Shown one piece after another: positions 31,689-34,220 of a DNA stretch of 34,220 nucleotides. Both the position numbers and the translations under genes were made by a program. Numbering within the stretch: the stretch's first letter is position 1; each line of letters starts with the position of its first letter. The DNA comes from Anaerolineales bacterium UBA2232 (lineage in GTDB: Bacteria > Chloroflexota > Anaerolineae > UBA2200). The stretch covers positions 14,598-48,817 of the forward strand of contig DDYO01000022.1 of assembly GCA_002348045.1 (NCBI GenBank), written 5' to 3'. The notes below the pieces were generated by a model. It was not told the DNA's origin, did no database searches, and saw only the letters and a program-made list of their open reading frames with translations.

Positions 31689-32394
31689 AAGCGTGGGCGA
31701 GCAGCCGGTTTCGCTGCCAGGGTTTCGGCCGCTGCAAACGGCCAACCGTGAGGATGCTGGCCATGAGATGCAGCTGCGGGCCGGGGCATTTTCGGACGAG
31801 ATGCAGCGACGACGATCGGTTCGCCACTTTTCTCCTAGGTCTCTGCCAAATGGACTGTTAGAGACATGTCTCAGGGCGGCGCTCTCCGCTCCCAGTGGCG
31901 CCAACCTCCAGCCTTGGCACTATGCCGTCGTGACCGATCCTCAAGTAAAGAGGCGCATCCGCCAAGTCGCGGAGGAGCAAGAAAGGTCCTTTTACAGCGG
32001 GCGTGCGTCGGACGGGTGGTTGGAGGCCCTCACACCTCTGGCTACGGGGCCTGAGAAGCCATTCCTGGAGACAGCTCCTTGCCTCATTGCCATCTTTGTC
32101 CAACGCCGCCGGCAGCTTCCCAGCGGGCAATGGATCAAGTGCCCGTACGCTCTCGAGTCGGTAGGCATCGCGACCGGCATGTTGATCGCAGCTTTGCATC
32201 ACGCGGGATTGGCGTGCCTGACCTATACGCCAAGCCCCATGGGGTTCCTGAACGATATCCTTGGACGTCCCAAGGACGAACGGCCCTTTGTCCTGCTGGT
32301 GACCGGCTATCCAGCCGAGGATGCCATTGTGCCTGATGTCCCGCGGCGGGCATTTGATGACGTGGTGTCGTATGATTTGAAGGGGGCGATCTAG
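31681..32394 (+). CDS. Nitroreductase family flavoprotein, iodotyrosine-deiodinase-like
   Basis: The 237-residue FMN protein shows RRSVRHFS (FMN-phosphate Arg cluster), SAPSGANLQPWHYAVV, ESVGIATGMLIAALHHAGL and TPSPMGFLNDILGRP. The last segments, together with GYPAEDAIVPD, resemble the iodotyrosine deiodinase (IYD) branch of nitroreductases. In IYD a Glu-Tyr-Lys trio binds the zwitterion of halotyrosine. Here EEQERSFY offers Glu and Tyr, but I see no clear Lys, so substrate may differ. Another possible role is reduction of nitroaromatics or quinones. The N-terminal 30 residues before the core look extra. The start ATG 31681 overlaps the TatD stop by 8 bp. The next gene begins 1 bp after its stop, confirming operon organisation. 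Confidence 0.9.
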   Translation: MSRSVGEQPVSLPGFRPLQTANREDAGHEMQLRAGAFSDEMQRRRSVRHFSPRSLPNGLLETCLRAALSAPSGANLQPWHYAVVTDPQVKRRIRQVAEEQERSFYSGRASDGWLEALTPLATGPEKPFLETAPCLIAIFVQRRRQLPSGQWIKCPYALESVGIATGMLIAALHHAGLACLTYTPSPMGFLNDILGRPKDERPFVLLVTGYPAEDAIVPDVPRRAFDDVVSYDLKGAI

Positions 32395-32395
32395 C

Positions 32396-33352
32396 GTGAC
32401 AACCATCCTTCTGGCTTTCCCGGGGCAGGATTTCACCGAGGAGCACGTGGCCTTAGTGCAGGCGCAGGCCCGAGGCATGCAAGTCATTCGGACGCGCGAG
32501 CGAGAGGAAATCGAGGCAGTGTTGGACGAGGTGGAGATTGCCGCGGGCCGAGTGCCGTATGACCTCGTCCTGCGAGCGCCTCGGCTGCGCTGGCTGCAGC
32601 TATGGAGTGCTGGCGCCAACTGGCTGATGCGCCACCCTGAGGCGTCAGAACGTCCGTTCGTTCTGACCAACGCCTCCGGGGTGCACTCGGTGCCAATTAG
32701 CGAGCACATTCTGGCCTTTTTGCTGGCTTTTTCCCGGGACTTTCCAGGCGCGTGGAGGGCTCAGTCCGAGCGCCGCTGGGAGAGGCAGCACCACGTCTTT
32801 GAGCTGGCGGGCAAAACCCTGTTGCTGGTCGGGGTTGGCGCGATCGGTGAGCGCACGGCCCAAGTGGCCTCGGGCCTCGGACTGCGTGTGTGGGGCGTGC
32901 GGCGTAATCCGGAGATCGCTGTGCCCCACGTGGAACGGATGGGCGGAATGGAGGATCTCGAGACCTGGTTGCCGCTGGCAGACCTGGTGGTCCTGACGAT
33001 CCCCCTGACCGCCGAAACCCAACATGCCTTCGGCGAGGACCAGTTGCGAAGGATGAAGACCTCAGCATACCTGGTGAACATTGGCCGTGGACAGACGGTG
33101 GATGAGCCCGCCCTGATCAAGGCGCTGAAGGAGGGCTGGATTGCCGGCGTCGGCCTGGATGTCTTTGAGGCGGAACCCTTGCCTGCCGAATCACCCCTGT
33201 GGTCCATGCCTAACGTGCTCATCACTGCCCACTATTCGGGAAGTACACCGGCCTACCATGCCCGTGCCCTGGACATCTTTCTTGATAACCTCAATCGCTA
33301 TCACGATGGACATGCCCTGCGCAACGTGGTGGACAAGCAGATAGGCTACTAG
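32396..33352 (+). CDS. D-2-hydroxyacid dehydrogenase
   Basis: The 318-residue protein is an NAD(P)-dependent D-2-hydroxyacid dehydrogenase. The Rossmann motif is VGVGAIG (Gly146, Gly148, Gly151). The catalytic trio is Arg231 (NIGRG), Glu260 (DVFEAEP) and His279 (TAHYSG). VPISEHILAFLLAF is the typical domain-hinge helix. It should reduce 2-keto acids to D-2-hydroxyacids or the reverse; the substrate is unknown. After the glycine motif comes WGVRRNPE, with Arg residues that favour NADP(H). The GTG start at 32396 begins 1 bp after the previous stop, with GGGGG about 10 nt ahead. The next gene starts 4 bp after its stop. Confidence 0.92.
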   Translation: MTTILLAFPGQDFTEEHVALVQAQARGMQVIRTREREEIEAVLDEVEIAAGRVPYDLVLRAPRLRWLQLWSAGANWLMRHPEASERPFVLTNASGVHSVPISEHILAFLLAFSRDFPGAWRAQSERRWERQHHVFELAGKTLLLVGVGAIGERTAQVASGLGLRVWGVRRNPEIAVPHVERMGGMEDLETWLPLADLVVLTIPLTAETQHAFGEDQLRRMKTSAYLVNIGRGQTVDEPALIKALKEGWIAGVGLDVFEAEPLPAESPLWSMPNVLITAHYSGSTPAYHARALDIFLDNLNRYHDGHALRNVVDKQIGY

Positions 33353-33356
33353 ACTG

Positions 33357-34220
33357 ATGTTGGTGAGCCCGGGACGTCCAACAGAACAGGTGCGCGAGGC
33401 GTGCGGTGAGGTGGCCCGTTGCGCCAAGTTTGTCCGCGTTGTCGAAGAGGGCTTGGCAGCCTACGCTGCCGCCCTGCCCATTGACCGCCTCGCTCACCCC
33501 GAGCATGATCGCCAGAGCCACTACCTGGGTCACGGGGATGACACGGTGGCCTTCTTCTTGACCCTGGACGCGATCAACTTTGGCTCGGGTTACTTTCCAC
33601 ATCTCATCAAGCGCCGAGGCCTGTCGGGCTACTTTACGACTGCCAGCGCACTAACGGAGCGCTTTGAAGCGCACGGTCCATTCTCAGCCGTTGCCCTGAC
33701 ACGATTGACCCTGGATGACTGCTGCCATCTGTTTGGGCAGAGCCCGGCCGATCCCGTGGTGGCAGAACTGATGCAGCTCTATTGCAACGCATGGCACGAA
33801 CTGGGCAGATACCTGCTGGAACGCTTCGGCGGTTCTTTTGTCCATCTGGTCGCGGCGGCTGAGCACTCGGTCCAACGCCTGGTAGAGCTCTTGGTGGTCA
33901 TGCCCTATTTCGCCGATGTGCAGGCGTATGGGAACCTGCGGGTCCCCTTCTACAAGCGCGCCCAGATCACTGCTGCGGACCTTGCGACTGCGTTCCACGG
34001 CCGAGGTCCAGGGTACTTTGCGGACCTGGATTCCCTCACGATGTTTGCTGACAACCTCGTGCCGCATGTGCTGCGGGTTGATGGGCTGCTGGAATACGAC
34101 GCGGGTTTAGCGGCGCGCATTGACGGCCAGGAGCTGCTGTTGTCCGGCAGTGCAGAGGAGGTTGAGGTGCGGGCCTGTGCCGTCGATGTGGTGGAGCGGC
34201 TGGTTGGGGCGCTGGCACGG
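33357..34220 (+). CDS. Queuosine salvage protein (DUF2419/Qng1-like), 3' end beyond the window
   Basis: Reading from ATG 33357 gives 288 residues with no stop before the window ends; the family is about 300-340 residues, so nearly all is seen. Characteristic segments are LDAINFGSGYFPHLIKRRG, SGYFTTASALTERF, VPFYKRAQI and LTMFADNLVPHVLRVDGLLEY. These match the queuosine-salvage family, whose studied members release queuine from queuosine 5'-phosphate, so the base can be reused in tRNA at position 34. The NFGSG form is common in bacterial members. Its start is 4 bp after the dehydrogenase stop, so it belongs to the TatD operon. The ribosome site is weak, and coupled translation is likely. Confidence 0.88.
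   Translation, partial: MLVSPGRPTEQVREACGEVARCAKFVRVVEEGLAAYAAALPIDRLAHPEHDRQSHYLGHGDDTVAFFLTLDAINFGSGYFPHLIKRRGLSGYFTTASALTERFEAHGPFSAVALTRLTLDDCCHLFGQSPADPVVAELMQLYCNAWHELGRYLLERFGGSFVHLVAAAEHSVQRLVELLVVMPYFADVQAYGNLRVPFYKRAQITAADLATAFHGRGPGYFADLDSLTMFADNLVPHVLRVDGLLEYDAGLAARIDGQELLLSGSAEEVEVRACAVDVVERLVGALAR

Noticed and set aside
30852..34220. Qat-like anti-phage system (TatD next to a queuosine-related gene)
   Set aside because: Qat systems need an ATPase and a QueC-like protein. Here the partner is a salvage-type DUF2419 protein, and no ATPase is present.

Overview
The window is a GC-rich, gene-dense bacterial chromosome segment with about 30 protein genes, one tRNA, short intergenic gaps, and no CRISPR array, insertion sequence, prophage or rRNA. 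The mix of families points to the Chloroflexota, perhaps an Anaerolineae-like lineage. The indicators are a bactofilin with an M23 peptidase, a LysM/L,D-transpeptidase, a stand-alone pyruvate-kinase C-terminal-domain protein, a queuosine-salvage (DUF2419-type) protein, and an acyltransferase/PimA-like/CDP-alcohol-transferase set. This placement is inferred from gene content only. About a third of the starts appear to be GTG or TTG, each mostly backed by a GGAGG-type site. A dozen sites match a housekeeping promoter (TTGNNN, 16-18 bp, TATAAT-like).

Layout. 1-189: tail of a probable methyltransferase. 377-1913 (-): M23 peptidase and bactofilin, with a strong terminator at 338-361. 2133-4867 (+): rdgB (apparently leaderless), a RfaE2-like nucleotidyltransferase and murJ. 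5011-5247 (+): a small one-helix membrane protein. 5240-6962 (-): a DUF4380-like sugar-fold protein and a multi-pass membrane protein. 7056-7129 (-): tRNA-Val(CAC) with its own promoter and terminator. 7186-11670 (-): an operon of M28-type peptidase, TPR membrane protein, small Pro/Thr-rich membrane protein, PK_C-domain protein and DsrE-like protein.

11846-18020 is a purine hub of four genes in alternating orientation: a divergent purA (+), guaB (-), purB (+) and purH (-). guaB and purB diverge from back-to-back promoters whose -35 boxes are 6 bp apart. Together they cover the last steps to IMP (PurH), the IMP-to-AMP branch (PurA, PurB; PurB also acts before PurH) and the entry to GMP (GuaB). 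18297-21356 holds a DUF1576 membrane protein (+), radC (-) and a zinc-dependent dehydrogenase (-).

21595-24287 (+) is a tight operon of a LpxL/PatA-type acyltransferase, a PimA-like GT4 glycosyltransferase and a CDP-alcohol phosphatidyltransferase. This resembles the actinobacterial phosphatidylinositol-mannoside gene set and suggests an acylated glycosyl-phospholipid in the envelope. 24288-24731 is a gap with two short frame-shifted coding-like stretches. 24732-27483 (+) is a GlcD-type FAD oxidase plus a LarA-type nickel-pincer racemase, a plausible 2-hydroxyacid (lactate-like) module. 27577-30616 (-) carries a LysM/L,D-transpeptidase, GNAT acetyltransferase, P-loop kinase and PIG-L deacetylase. 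30852-34220 (+) is a compact operon of TatD hydrolase, iodotyrosine-deiodinase-like nitroreductase, D-2-hydroxyacid dehydrogenase and a queuosine-salvage protein that runs off the window end.
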